Shown one piece after another: positions 23,008-34,205 of a stretch of 64,000 nt of DNA (position 1 is the stretch's first letter; each line of letters starts with the position of its first letter). The stretch is from Conus ventricosus. Its lineage: Eukaryota > Mollusca > Gastropoda > Neogastropoda > Conidae. A program made the translations under genes and the position numbers. The notes beneath the pieces are model-generated. The model did no database searches and was not told the origin of the DNA. It saw nothing but the letters and a program-made list of their open reading frames with translations. The stretch lies in assembly GCA_018398815.1 (NCBI GenBank), contig CM031620.1, positions 64,577,619 to 64,641,618 on the forward strand, written 5' to 3'.

Positions 23008-23082
23008 GTAAGGGTCGTCAAACTGTCACGGCAAGATTCAGGGTGTAAGAATCTATTTGATCATTTTTATCTTGTTACAGAC

Positions 23083-23728
23083 CCCCCCCCCCCCCCCCAA
23101 TTATTCACACACACAGACCGACCCCCAGACCCCCACCCCATTATATACTCACACAGACACTCTATTCCCACCCCATTATACACATACAAACACCACCTCC
23201 CCCCAGACCCCCACCCCATTACATACACAGACCACCACCCGCAGACCCCCATCCCATTACACACACAGACCCCCTCACCCCATTGTACACACGTACAGAG
23301 ATCCCCCACCCCATTATACACACAGACACAGACCCTCCACCCCATTACACACACACACACAGCCCCCCAATACACACATGCTGACCCCCCCCCCCCCCCC
23401 CCCAGCCCCCACCCCGCCCCATTACACACACAGAGAGACTCCCCCCACCCCACCCCATTACACACACAGAGAGACTCCCCCCACCCCACCCCATTACACA
23501 CACAGAGAGACCCCCCACCCCACCCCATTACACACACACGGATACCCCCCACCCCACCTCATTACACACACATAGAGACCCATCCCTCCCCACCCACACA
23601 GTGACACACCCACCCACCTCATTACACACTCACACAGACCCCCACTACCCCATTACACACACACACACAGACCCCACGCCACCCCACCCCATTACTCACA
23701 CACAGAGACCCACTCCACCTCACCCCAT

Positions 23729-23793
<65 letters not shown>

Positions 23794-23887
23794 GACCCAC
23801 ACCCCATTACACACACACAGAGACCCCACCCCACCCCACCCCATTACACATACACAGAGACCCACCCCACCCCACCCCATACACACA

Positions 23888-23940
<53 letters not shown>

Positions 23941-24021
23941 GACCCCACCCCATTACACACACACAGACCCCACCCCACCCCATTACACATACACAGAGAC
24001 CCACCCCACCTCACCCCATTA

Positions 24022-24052
<31 letters not shown>

Positions 24053-24172
24053 ACACACACACAGACCCCCCACCCATCACACACACACACACACAGAGAC
24101 CCCACGCCACCCCACCCCATTACTGACACACAGAGACCCACCCCACCTCACCCCATTACACACACACACACA

Positions 24173-24213
<41 letters not shown>

Positions 24214-24566
24214 ATTACACACACACACAGACCCCACCCCACCCCACCCCATTACACACACACAGAGAGACCCACCCGACCCCACCCACACAGTGACACC
24301 CCCACCCTACCCCACCCCATTACACACACACAGAGAAACCCGCCCCCAGCCCCCCACCCCATCCCACCCCATTACACACACACACACAGACCCGCCCCCA
24401 GCCCCCCACCCCACCCCACCCCATTACACACACACACAGACCCGCCTCCAGCCCCCCACCCCACCCCATTACACACACACAGAGACCCGACCCCAGCACC
24501 CCATCCCACACCATCACACACACACACACAGAGACCCGCCCTCAGCCCCCCACCCCACCCCACCCC

Positions 24567-24630
<64 letters not shown>
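23083..24630. repeat. A/C-only complex satellite, left part
   Basis: Degenerate tandem units built from CCCCACCCCATTACACACAC and AGAGACCC with embedded (CA)n. The plus strand is almost wholly A and C. Long Pro/Thr/His frames on plus and Cys/Val/Gly frames on minus are artefacts. Confidence 0.9.
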
Positions 24631-24634
<4 letters not shown>

Positions 24635-25042
24635 AATATGAAACAGAAAATTATTTAATCACTGTCACAAATCAGAGGCACAGACAAGACTTAACAAGAC
24701 TTCGGATCAGCGCACATGACTTAAGAATAGAAAAGGGACGATGTCTGCATATGTCTAGAGATCAAAGACTTTGCAATCGTTGTAATGTATTGGAAGACGA
24801 AGTTCATTTTCTTGATCACTGTGAAAAGTTTGATGCCAACAGATATTTTAATGAAGGGCATGCAATGTCTTAATATTAATGCTTCAAATATTGTTCCAAG
24901 CCAGTTAATGACTATGGAGAATGCTCAGTCATTATTAGGGAAATTTGTGTATGACTGTATTGTTCTTCTATGATAACCATGTTGTGTCTCATAAACCCCG
25001 AGGTCTCATGACAATAAAATTTATTCTATTCTATTCTATTCT

Positions 25043-25046
<4 letters not shown>
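24631..25046 (+). mobile_element. 3' end of a LINE with (TTCTA)n tail
   Basis: A 400-bp island inside the A/C satellite. The translation contains RISAHDLRIEKGR and a zinc-knuckle-like C-x2-C ... EDEVHFLDHC motif (about 24700-24830), the common C-terminus of LINE pol proteins. It then has a 3' UTR with CGAGGTCTCATGACAATAAA and ends in four to five ATTCT repeats. The 5' part is truncated and no target duplication can be defined in the repeat flanks. The clade is not certain; a CR1/jockey-like origin is possible. Confidence 0.75.
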
Positions 25047-25107
<61 letters not shown>

Positions 25108-25904
25108 GGCACCCGACCCCACCCCATTACACACATAGACACCCCCCCCCCCCCCAGCTTCCGACCCCACCCCATTACACACACAGACACGCCCCCGGCA
25201 CCGACCCCACCCCATTACACACATAGACACCCCCCCCCCTCCCCCCAGCTTCCTACCCCACCCCATTACACACATAGACACCCCCCCCCCCCCCCCCAGC
25301 TTCCGGCCCCACCCCATTACACACATAGACACCCCCCTCCCCCCAGCTTCCGACCCCACCCCATTACACACATAGACACCCCCCCCTCTCCCCAGCTTCC
25401 GACCCCACCCCATTACACACATAGACACCCCCCCCCCCCTCCCCCCAGCTTCCGACCCCACCCCATTACACACACACACACACACACACACACCAGGCCC
25501 CCGGCACCCCACCCCACCCCATTACACACATAGACACCCCCCCCCCTCCCCCCAGCTTCCGACCCCACCCCATTACACACATAGACACCCCCCCTCCCCC
25601 CAGCTTCCGACCCCACCCCATTACACACACAGACACGCCCCCGGCACCCGACCCCACCCCATTACACACACAGACACGCCCCCGGCACCCGACCCCACCC
25701 ATTACACACACAGACACGCCCCCGGCACCCGACCCCCCCCCCCCCCCCCCCCCATTACACACACAGACACGCCCCGCACCCGACCCCACCCATTACACAC
25801 AGACCGCCCCGGCACCGACCCCCCCCCCCCCCCATTACACACACAGACACGCCCCCGGCACCCGACCCCACCCCATTACACACACATACTCGCCCCGGCA
25901 CCCG

Positions 25905-25938
<34 letters not shown>

Positions 25939-26098
25939 ATTACACACACAGACACGCCCCCGGCACCCGACCCCACCCCATTACACACACAGACTCGCCC
26001 CGGCACCCGACCCCCCCCCCCCCCCCCATTAACACACACAGACTCGCCCCCGCAGCCGCACCACCCCCCCCCCCCCCCCCCTTCCATTACACACGGAA
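25047..26098. repeat. A/C-only complex satellite, right part
   Basis: Units of ~42 bp (GACCCCACCCCATTACACAC, ACAGACACGCCCCCGGCACC) with C-runs of 8 to over 30. Lengths of the C-runs are unlikely to be reliable. Confidence 0.9.
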
Positions 26099-26104
26099 CC
26101 CACC

Positions 26105-26718
26105 CACCCAGTGTGTGGTATTGTGTGGTGTGGTGTTGGAGTGTTTGCGTTGTTGGGGTGTTTGTGTGGTGGTGGTGGTTGTGTATGTGGGCGTTGTGTT
26201 TGTGTTGTTGGTGTGTTGTGTTGTGAGTGCGTTTTTGGTGGGCATGTTGTGTTTGTGGTGTGGCATTTGTGGTTGTGTTGGGAGTGGTTGTGTTGGGGGT
26301 GTGGGGTGTGTGGGAGTGTTGTGTTGTGTGTGTGGGCGTGTTATGTTTGTGTTGTGGGTGTGTTTGCGTGTGTTGTTTGTGAGTGTGGTGTGAGTGCGTT
26401 GTGGTGTGGGACTGTTGTGTTGTGTGTGTGGGCGTGTTATGTTTGTGTTGTGGGTGTGTTTGTGTGTGTTGTTTGTGAGTGTGGTGTGTTTGTAGTGTGG
26501 GGTGCGTTGTGGTGAGGGTGTGTTGTGTTGGTGTGTGTTGTGGGTGTGTTTGCGTTGTGGGGGTGGGGGGGTGTTGTGAGTTGGGGTTTGAGATGTGTTG
26601 GGCTGTGAGTGGGTTGGGGTGGTGGTGTGGGTTGGGGTGCTGTGGGTTGCGGGTAGTGTCGGGGTTTGGGTTAGGCTGGGGTGGGTAAAAAACAGTAATG
26701 TCAAGAACGGAACCTCAG

Positions 26719-26773
<55 letters not shown>

Positions 26774-26775
26774 CG
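26105..26775. repeat. G/T-only tract ending in (GT)n
   Basis: Directly after the A/C satellite the plus strand becomes almost entirely G and T (GTGTTGTGTGTGTGGGCGTG type, with a ~95-bp duplication at 26310-26495). It ends with (GT)n at 26718-26770. This reverses the strand asymmetry of the preceding 3 kb. Confidence 0.85.
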
Positions 26776-26829
26776 TGTCGGCGTGTAGCCTACTTGAGAG
26801 TGTGTTTGTGTGCGTGCGCATGCATTATG

Positions 26830-28110
26830 GGGTAGGTGGGGAGTGGGATAGAAGAAAAGCGCACTCCTTTCTTTCCTTATCCATTTGTTTCACGATTAAA
26901 ACGACAGATTTGTCGGGTCGTTCTGTAAATGTCATTATCCTTTTTTTTTTCTCAATAATACTTACAGTGCAAACAAGAGAAACTTGCCTTAAATACCAAA
27001 AGGCAGTAACGCGGTTGTAAATTCGAGGATTTTTTTTTTGTGTTTGTTTTTGTTTCCGTGACAACGTATGCCTCTGTATGCATTCTGTGCGCATGATCCT
27101 GCCGAATTTATAAAACCTTGCCACAGAGGCTACATATCATCCAATAAACGGATCCTGCTTGGTGGCCAAGGTGTATAAAAGTAGGGAAGTTTCTCTTCAT
27201 GAGGGAGACAGATGGAGAGAGAGGGAATGGGGGTGAAGTATACAGCGATTTATTTCTGTGTGATCTTGTACGTTCCTGAGTTAAGCGTGTTTTTAATCTG
27301 CCTTTTAAAAATCAGTTCAGTTTCTGTGACTTACATAGTATCCTCAGATTATCAAAGAAGTCAAAATATCAGTACAACCTACAGTATAATTTGATGTTAC
27401 ACTCGTTTCAGTCAGTTAGTAGGCAGCTCTTTTAGTGACCATTGATTTGTCATTGTCTGTTCACAGAGGAAAGATGACTGTTTAATTTTTTCTTTTTATC
27501 CCTTTTCAGTCTTTAATTCCTGTAACTATGAACTATTTTCACTGCTAAACCCTTTTCATTCTTTCTCTACATACGATTGAAAGGTTGCACGGAACCTCTC
27601 GATAACGATTGAAAGAAATCTTTCAAAACTGGCTTGATGACTATTGTTAGAGAGGATGCTTTAGACGTCTGGTAACTGTTCCTTAAAAGTCCTTAAACGT
27701 AGGGGCGCTTTTCTGAAAGAGATGCATCTGATCAAGATTTGTCTCTCAGGTAAAACCAAGTCTTTGATGGAAGGGAGTCTTACATGGGATATCAGTCGAC
27801 AACAAAAAAAAGAATTCGGAAAGATAAGTCTTTGAGGGGAGGGAAGTCTTCGTTTAGAAGATATTTACAGCGAGTTCCTAATTACGTTACAGAATGCTAC
27901 CCTAGCAACGATAGCTTTGTATATGTCTGTCTTCGTTTCTCTTGTGTGCTTTTTTCTTTTACCCCATTCTCTCCCACCCCAGTATACAAAGATAGAAAAT
28001 ACCCATTGATATGTGTAGTGCCCCCCTCTCCTCTCTCTCCCCCCGACATATTCCCCTCTACTTACTTACCAATACTCCCAAGTCATCCAGACTTCAAATA
28101 TACGTGAAAA
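26830..28110. other. gli intron, no gene recognised
   Basis: AT-rich, mostly unique-looking sequence. No domain-bearing frame, transposon or splice-bounded exon was found up to the pyrimidine-rich tract before the acceptor at 28121. Confidence 0.55.
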
Positions 28111-28124
28111 CCATCTCTTCACAG

Positions 28125-28625
28125 GTACTTTGCCGCCCGAAAAGATATGATGCCAGCAACAACAATAACACGGTAACTCGCAACAACCTTAACAACGCCA
28201 ACCACCACCACACGGGTGCGACTCCCAGCTGTACCCCTCTCCCGAACGACATCTCTGGACATGACAACCGTCGCTCCAGCGACCCCTGTCCAGCTGATGA
28301 CCCTGACTATGAATCCTTGAGGCGACTTCAACGCTTCAGCAGTCTCAGCGCTATGAAAGTTCCGCCCAGCCTACGGGGCCTGAAGACCTCCAGCCACAGC
28401 AACTTCCACTCTTTGCAGAGCAGCATGACGGATTTCTCTGTGCCAGAGAATAACAGCGAGCACGGGTCTCCTGGGTATAGCTTCGCAGGTGACCTTGACC
28501 CTGAGGCAGCACTGGATGATCGTTTGTTGGAGGACAGCGAGGATCTGATCATTCCAGACGACATGCAGAGGTTCCTGAACGAGCGTTACAACAGTCACAG
28601 TCAGCCCACCTCGGAAGACATTCAG
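28125..28625 (+). CDS. gli: gli exon: RRSSDP / FSSL / PDD-like segment
   Basis: The acceptor CTTCACAG joins the phase-2 AG to G, starting RYFAARK. One A is then missing in CGAAAAGATAT (28140-28146): five As would continue as RYDASNNNN, and four force a shift. Downstream it reads NRRSSDPCPADD, LRRLQRFSSLSAM, NFHSLQSSMTDFS, then DSEDLIIPDDMQRFLNERY and SEDIQ at donor GTGAGC. The order matches GLI3 (RRASDP, RFSSL, NFHS, DEDFLPDDVVQYLN) and Ci (EELILPDEMLQYLN). RRSSDP is another PKA-type site; the IPDDM segment is a conserved acidic helix of unknown detailed role. Confidence 0.95.
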
Positions 28626-28639
28626 GTGAGCTTCTGATG

Positions 28640-29230
28640 GTTGTGAACAAGGCAAATGGATTGGTGCGAGGGTTAATATATATAAATAGACAGACAGGAA
28701 TAGATAGATATAGGGGGGGGGGGGGATGAAGATTTGAGGTTTTGAGTAAAAATGGGTCAGATGGTGGATGATAAACCGAGCAGTAATATATCAATAGATG
28801 AGAACTGGTCTGCTTTGATGAACTGCCAGAAGTAGGGTATGCCGGCTGCATAACATGTAGACCAATTAAAGCTTGTGTGAATTTACCATTTTCTCAATAC
28901 TTTTTTTTTTTTGCATCGGTTTATGCTCATGGGGATTCCGGCACTCAGAGGACCGCATTTAACTTTTAACCAGGGAAAGCCAGTGTCATCTGTTCTCCAC
29001 CAGAGGCTGAGGAGATTCCAACCCTCAACCGTCAGCAGCATGGTCCAGCGCTTTAGGTTTTTGAAGATATGTGCAGTGAACATTCCTTATTCAATGATAT
29101 TCAAGACAAGGTGGCTGACAAACAAAATAAAGATGTTCAGCAATAGGTAGGAATAAGTTTCAACAGAATAATTTCATGAACATAAATGCAAAGTGAACTT
29201 CTCCATCAAATTTCCATGGCACTGCATATG
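28640..29230. other. short gli intron
   Basis: AT-rich, with a G-run at 28711-28724. No exon or repeat family is recognised. Confidence 0.6.
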
Positions 29231-29237
29231 TCCACAG

Positions 29238-30910
29238 AGATGCTACAACGAGCGCTACAACAACGGCAACGACCACCCACAGCAGCAGAGGCAGCCCTCG
29301 CAGTTGTCGTTTGGCGACTCAGCTGGCATGGACTCCGGCTGCGGCAGTCAGCTGTCGCGCAACTCCAGCAGTGTGGGCAACTTTATCAACGACCAGCAAG
29401 CACTGGCGTCGCCCATGTCCCAGCCCATGACGCCCTACCAGAGTCAGGGACCATCTCCCCCAACCTGCAGGTCCAGACTGGCTTCGACAGTGCCATGAGC
29501 TCCCCCATGCCCAGCATCACCAGTCCCTACGGTAACCAGCCCATGGCTTGCAGCCCCATGCCCCCGGCCTGGCCTCAACAAGGCCAAGGGCAAATGCCTG
29601 TCCAAGATCCCATGCCAGGTCTAGATCAGATGCAAGGTCACTTCTGCCAGCAGCAGCAAGTGATGTCCCCTCCTCAGCCACACCATCAACAGCAGTATCA
29701 GCCCAACCATCCGGCGCAAGGTCCAGTGCCCATGAAGAACATGCACCAGACGTCTCACGGCGGACACTGTCCCAGCATGGCCAACAGCAGGATGAACACA
29801 AGCATGATGACGGCCAGCAGCCTGGGCCATTCAGGAAACGTCAGCATGAACACGATGGTGCCTCAGAACTGTTCCAGCATGGCTGGCGCCGGGATGACCC
29901 AGATGTGCAGCATGGGACATGGCCTGGTTCCCTCCAGTCAGTGGCAGCCCCAGGGCTCCATGCCCGAGATGCAGCCGCCGGAGCCCTACTGCGGCCAGGG
30001 CCTGATGAACGGAGAGGTGCCTGCCCAGCCCTTCACCTCTATGCCTCCTCCACCCATGATGGGGGCTGCCCCAGGAGGAGGAGGAAGGATGGGGCTGGAG
30101 CAGCACAGAATGAACCGTGCCAGCCCTCAGGTGCAAGTACCTCACATCAGCCAGTCCCAGATTCCGGCCAACGCCAAAGCCCTCAGCCGCAACAACGTGC
30201 TGCTGCGTCAGCAGATGAACCAGCCAGTGCCTGTAGTGCAGCCAATGATGTCCCCGATGCAGCACCAGCAGCAGTCATCCATGCCACCTCCCTCTCAGCC
30301 CACGGTGTACAGAAACAATCCCACGGCTTATAATCCAAATCACTACGGTGGTGAGAGTTATCGTCCCATGTATCGGAGAAACGGTGCCAGGCAGATGCCA
30401 CCACCCAACGCAGTGGTGAACAGTGCAGGGACCCCTGTGAACACGGCCACCCCGGACATTTCACGCCAGCCTCACCGAGGACTGGCCATGGCAGCCAGTG
30501 GTGCCAGCACCCCAACGGGGATGTTCAGACATCCCCACCCCCCTTCCTCCACCGGGTTTCAGAGACAGCGCAGGTCCTCCCACCCTCAGCAGGCCTACCC
30601 GTGCCCCATGGCGATGTCCCCCGGATGCAACCAGGTGACCAGTTCCACCGACTGCAAGGTCGACACGGCAGCCTCCCCGATCGAAGACTTCATGGAGAAT
30701 ATCCAGTCTTTGTCCGCGGAGAATTTGACAGAGAATGTTATGCCAGAAAATATGTTGGGCTCTCATGCCTCCTTACAACACAGATCGGTGTCCCAAAACT
30801 TTGGTCGTTTTAATCCTGTGCTGAACACGTCCAACATGGTGGTCAACGACATGAGTTCCATGTTGACACAACTGGCCGAGGAGAATAAATATCTCAGTTT
30901 GAGACCTTGA
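29238..30910 (+). CDS. gli: gli last exon: C-terminal transactivation region
   Basis: The acceptor TCCACAG precedes RCYNERYNNGNDHPQQQ, in phase with the previous exon. A long Met/Gln/Pro/Ser-rich region follows, typical of GLI/Ci activation domains. It ends SPGCNQVTSSTDCKVD, DFMENIQSLS, then NMVVNDMSSMLTQLAEENKY and stop TGA at 30908. The end is unmistakably GLI: GLI3 has NQVTSTVDS and [20 protein letters not shown]. One base is missing near GTCAGGGACC (29447-29449): before it the frame gives TPYQSQG, after it GTISPNLQVQ. Exon length is 1673, one short of 558 codons. FMENIQ/FDAII-like hydrophobics are a candidate TAF9-type contact by analogy. Confidence 0.96.
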
Positions 30911-31409
30911 CACACGATACGATAAGTCTGCCTGAAGCCGATTTATTAAGTTTGTCCACGTTAGCAACAGTGGACGTTCAGGTTTCTTTTCCACTGGGTA
31001 AAACTTTTTGAAAGGGTAAAGATGACCTTTTTTATATGCATTATATATGATTATCTTTTTGAGAATAGATCTGTTCAGCAAAATACCATACTGTTCCTTT
31101 TGTTGTGCAAACTGTTGCAGTTGGAACATTTTATAACATGTATACATCTGAAGACGAGAAGTACGTTTTGTTGTTGCCTGTCCAAACAGGTGCTTTGAAC
31201 AAATGTGAATTTTTTTTTTATATTCACATTACAAGTGCCTGTGAACAGATTCATGTTTTGCCTTTTGTGGTGCTGATTACTTTTCTACTGATCAACGCTG
31301 CCCATGTGACTTGAGATGTTGAACTGATTTCCTTTAGAGAAGCTGCCTACATATTTTGGAGTAACTTTATAACTGTGCATCATGCTGTTTGAGACAAAAA
31401 AAAACTACA

Positions 31410-31456
<47 letters not shown>
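31410..31456. repeat. homopolymer G run
   Basis: 47 consecutive G after CTACA. Real G-tracts of this size are rare, and the length is likely to be inexact. Confidence 0.9.
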
Positions 31457-31459
<3 letters not shown>

Positions 31460-31904
31460 ATGCAAGGCGAATTGCATTTGTCGAATATGTGCCTTATCTA
31501 CAAAGCGATAGCGTTATGATAATTGTAATGTGCCGTGCTGTCAGATAACTAGTTTCTTTGATATGGCCTACATGGTGAAATAGGCTGTAAAGAACTTGTG
31601 GTCTGAAGAATACGTTGTGCTGAACATCTTTCACAACATTGAAATGAGAAAAAGGCACATAAAAACCGATTGCCGTCTAATGAGGTGATACCGATGAGGG
31701 TAATTCGACAAGAGAACGCAAACCTTAATGACATATACTGGCAGACAGTTGCTGCCCCTTTTCATTTTGCATGGCCTGCAATTTCAGGGAGGGAGTTCCC
31801 TGATGAAACAAGTCAAGCGGCCTCTTCTTACATTTCACAATGGCGAGCCATGGAAGGATGACCTGCCATTGTGCGGCTCCATGCTGGAGGAAGCATTTCC
31901 ACTG

Positions 31905-32212
31905 AGGGGCCTCCCTAACAGCTGGTTTCATGATGGGCCTCCCAACAGCTGGTTTCATGATGGGCCTCTCCAACAGCTGGTTTCATGATGGGGCCTCCCC
32001 AACAGCTGGTTTCATGATGGGCCTCCCAACAGCTGGTTTCATGATGGGCCTCCCCAACAGCTGGTTTCATAATGGGCCTCCCCAACAGCTGGTTTCATAA
32101 TGGCCTCCACAACAGCTGGTTTCATAATGGCCTCTCCAACCGCTGGTTTCATAATGGGCCTCCCCAACAGCTGGTTTCATGATGGACCTCCCCAACAGCT
32201 GGTTTCATAATC
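31905..32212. repeat. 28-bp minisatellite
   Basis: About eleven copies of GGGCCTCCCCAACAGCTGGT then TTCATGAT (or TTCATAAT). Confidence 0.9.
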
Positions 32213-32584
32213 AGTCACGAATGAGTAAAATCTTAACTGGACACAAATATATTGATCACAAAAGATCTGCACATTAATAAAGATTCAGATCTTTTGCACA
32301 TTAATAAAGATTCAAAACTAAGTAGCACATTTGATATCCCACTGTAACATTTCACGACACGTGAAAACACCTCCAGGGTATGATCTAATCCTGGTTTTGG
32401 ATCTCGAGCACTCCAACCTCGTCCCCAATCTCTTCATGTTGTGCACTCTACTTGGCCGACATCCCAACCGCATCCCTTCTCTCCTCCTTCCTTCTTCCCT
32501 GCACCTTCCATCCCACTTACCCCTCCTAGCTCTGGAACCATCCCCATTTTTTTCACCCCATTCCATGTCTTTCCCCCACATTCC

Positions 32585-34205
32585 ACATCTCTCCACCGCC
32601 TTAAACCCATCCCCTCTCTTTCCCTGCCCCACACCCATCCCCTCCTCTCTTCCCTGCCCCAAACCCATCCCCTCCTCCTTCCCCTGCCCCAAACCCATCC
32701 CCTCCTCCTTCCCCTGCCCCAAACCATCCCCTCCTCCTTCCCCTGCCCCAAACCCATCCCCTCCTCCTTCCCCTGCCCCAAACCCATCCCCTCCTCCTTC
32801 CCCTGCCCCAAACCCATCCCCTCCTCCTTCCCCTGCCCCAAACCATCCCCTCCTCCTTCCCCTGCCCCAAACCCATCCCCTCCTCTCTTCCCTGCCCCAA
32901 ACCCATCCCCTCCTCTTTCCCCTGCCCAAAACCCATCCCCTCCTCCTTCCCCTGCCCCAAACCCATCCCCCCTCCTTCCCCTGCCCCAAACCCATCCCCT
33001 CCTCCTTCCCCTGCCCAAACCCATCCCCCTCTCTCTTCCCTGCCCCAAACCCATCCCCTCCTCTTTCCCCCTGCCCTAAACCCATCCCCTCTCTTTCCCC
33101 TGCCCTAAAACCCATCCCCTCCACTTTCCCCTGCCCCAAACCCATACTTTCCTCTTCCCCTGCCCTAAAACCATCCTCTCCTCTTTTCCCTGCCCCAAAC
33201 CCATCCCCTCCTCTCTTCCCTGCCCCAAACCCATCCCCTCCTCGTTCCCCTGATCCATACCCATCCCCTCCTCTGTCCCCTGCCCCAAATCCATCCCCTC
33301 CTCTTTCCCCTACCCTAAACCCATCCCCTCCTCTTTCCCCTGCCCCAAACCCATCCCTTCCTCTTTCCCCTGCCCTAAACCCATCCCCTCCTCTTTCCCC
33401 TGCCCCAAACCCACCCTTCCTCTTCCCTGCCCTAAACCCATCCCCTCCTCTGTCCCTGCCCCAAACCCATCCCCTCCTCTTTCCCCTGCCCCAAACCCAT
33501 CCCCTCTCTTTCCCCTGCCCTAAACCCATCCCCTCCTCTTTCCCCTGCCCTAACAACCCATCCCCTCCTCTTTCCCCTACCCTAAACCCATCCCTTCCTC
33601 TTTCCCCTGCCCAAACCCATCCCCTCCTCTTTCCCCTGCCCCAAATCCATCCCTTCCTCTTTCCCCTGCCCCAAATCCATCCCTTCCTCTTTCCCCTGCC
33701 CCAAACCCATCCCCTTCTCTTTCCCCTGCCGCAACCATCCCCTCCTCTTTTCCCCTGCCCCAAACCCATCCCTTCCTCTTTCCCCTGCCCCAAACCATCC
33801 CTTCCTCTTTCCCCTGCCCTAAACCCATCCCTTCCTCTTTCCCCTGCCCCAAACCCATCCCTCCTCTTTCCCCTGCCCCAAACCCATCCTTCCTCTTTCC
33901 CCTACTCTAAACCCATCCCCTTCTCTTTCCCCTGATCCAAACCCATCCCCTCCTCTTTCCCCTGCCCTAAACCCATCCCCTTCTCTTTCCCCTGATCCAA
34001 ACCCATCCCCTCCTCTTTCCCCTGATCCAACCCATCCTTTCCTCTTTCCCCTGCCCCACACCCATCCCCTCCTCTTTCCCCTGCCGCAACCCATCCTTTC
34101 CTCTTTCCCCTGCCCCAACCCATCCTTTCCTCTTTCCCCTGCCCCAAACCCATCCCCTCCTTTCCCCTGATCCAAACCCATCCCTCCTCCTTCCCCTGCC
34201 CAACC
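32585..34205. repeat. 30-bp polypyrimidine minisatellite
   Basis: About 53 copies of CCCATCCCCTCCTCTTTCCC then CTGCCCCAAA. The plus strand is nearly pure C/T/A with very little G. The minus strand is G-rich (GGGGCAGGGGAAAGAGGAGG). The unit is a multiple of three, so ORFs of 490-530 codons exist on both strands without being genes. Confidence 0.93.

Larger units (their letters stand above)
30911..32308 (+). other. gli 3' UTR and polyadenylation region
   Basis: No coding sequence follows the stop. The first AATAAA hexamers I found in a plausible position are at 32276-32281 and 32303-32308, the second inside a short duplication of CACATTAATAAAGATTCA. The UTR would then include the G47 run (31410-31456) and the 28-bp minisatellite. 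A nearer, non-canonical poly(A) signal is possible. Confidence 0.45.

Noticed and set aside
23057..26821. His/Thr/Pro-rich frames
   Set aside because: Translations of A/C-only or G/T-only repeats.
32318..33935. 490-534 codon frames, Pro/Ser-rich on plus and Gly/Arg-rich on minus
   Set aside because: Produced by the 30-bp array, open on both strands at once, with no splice or start context.
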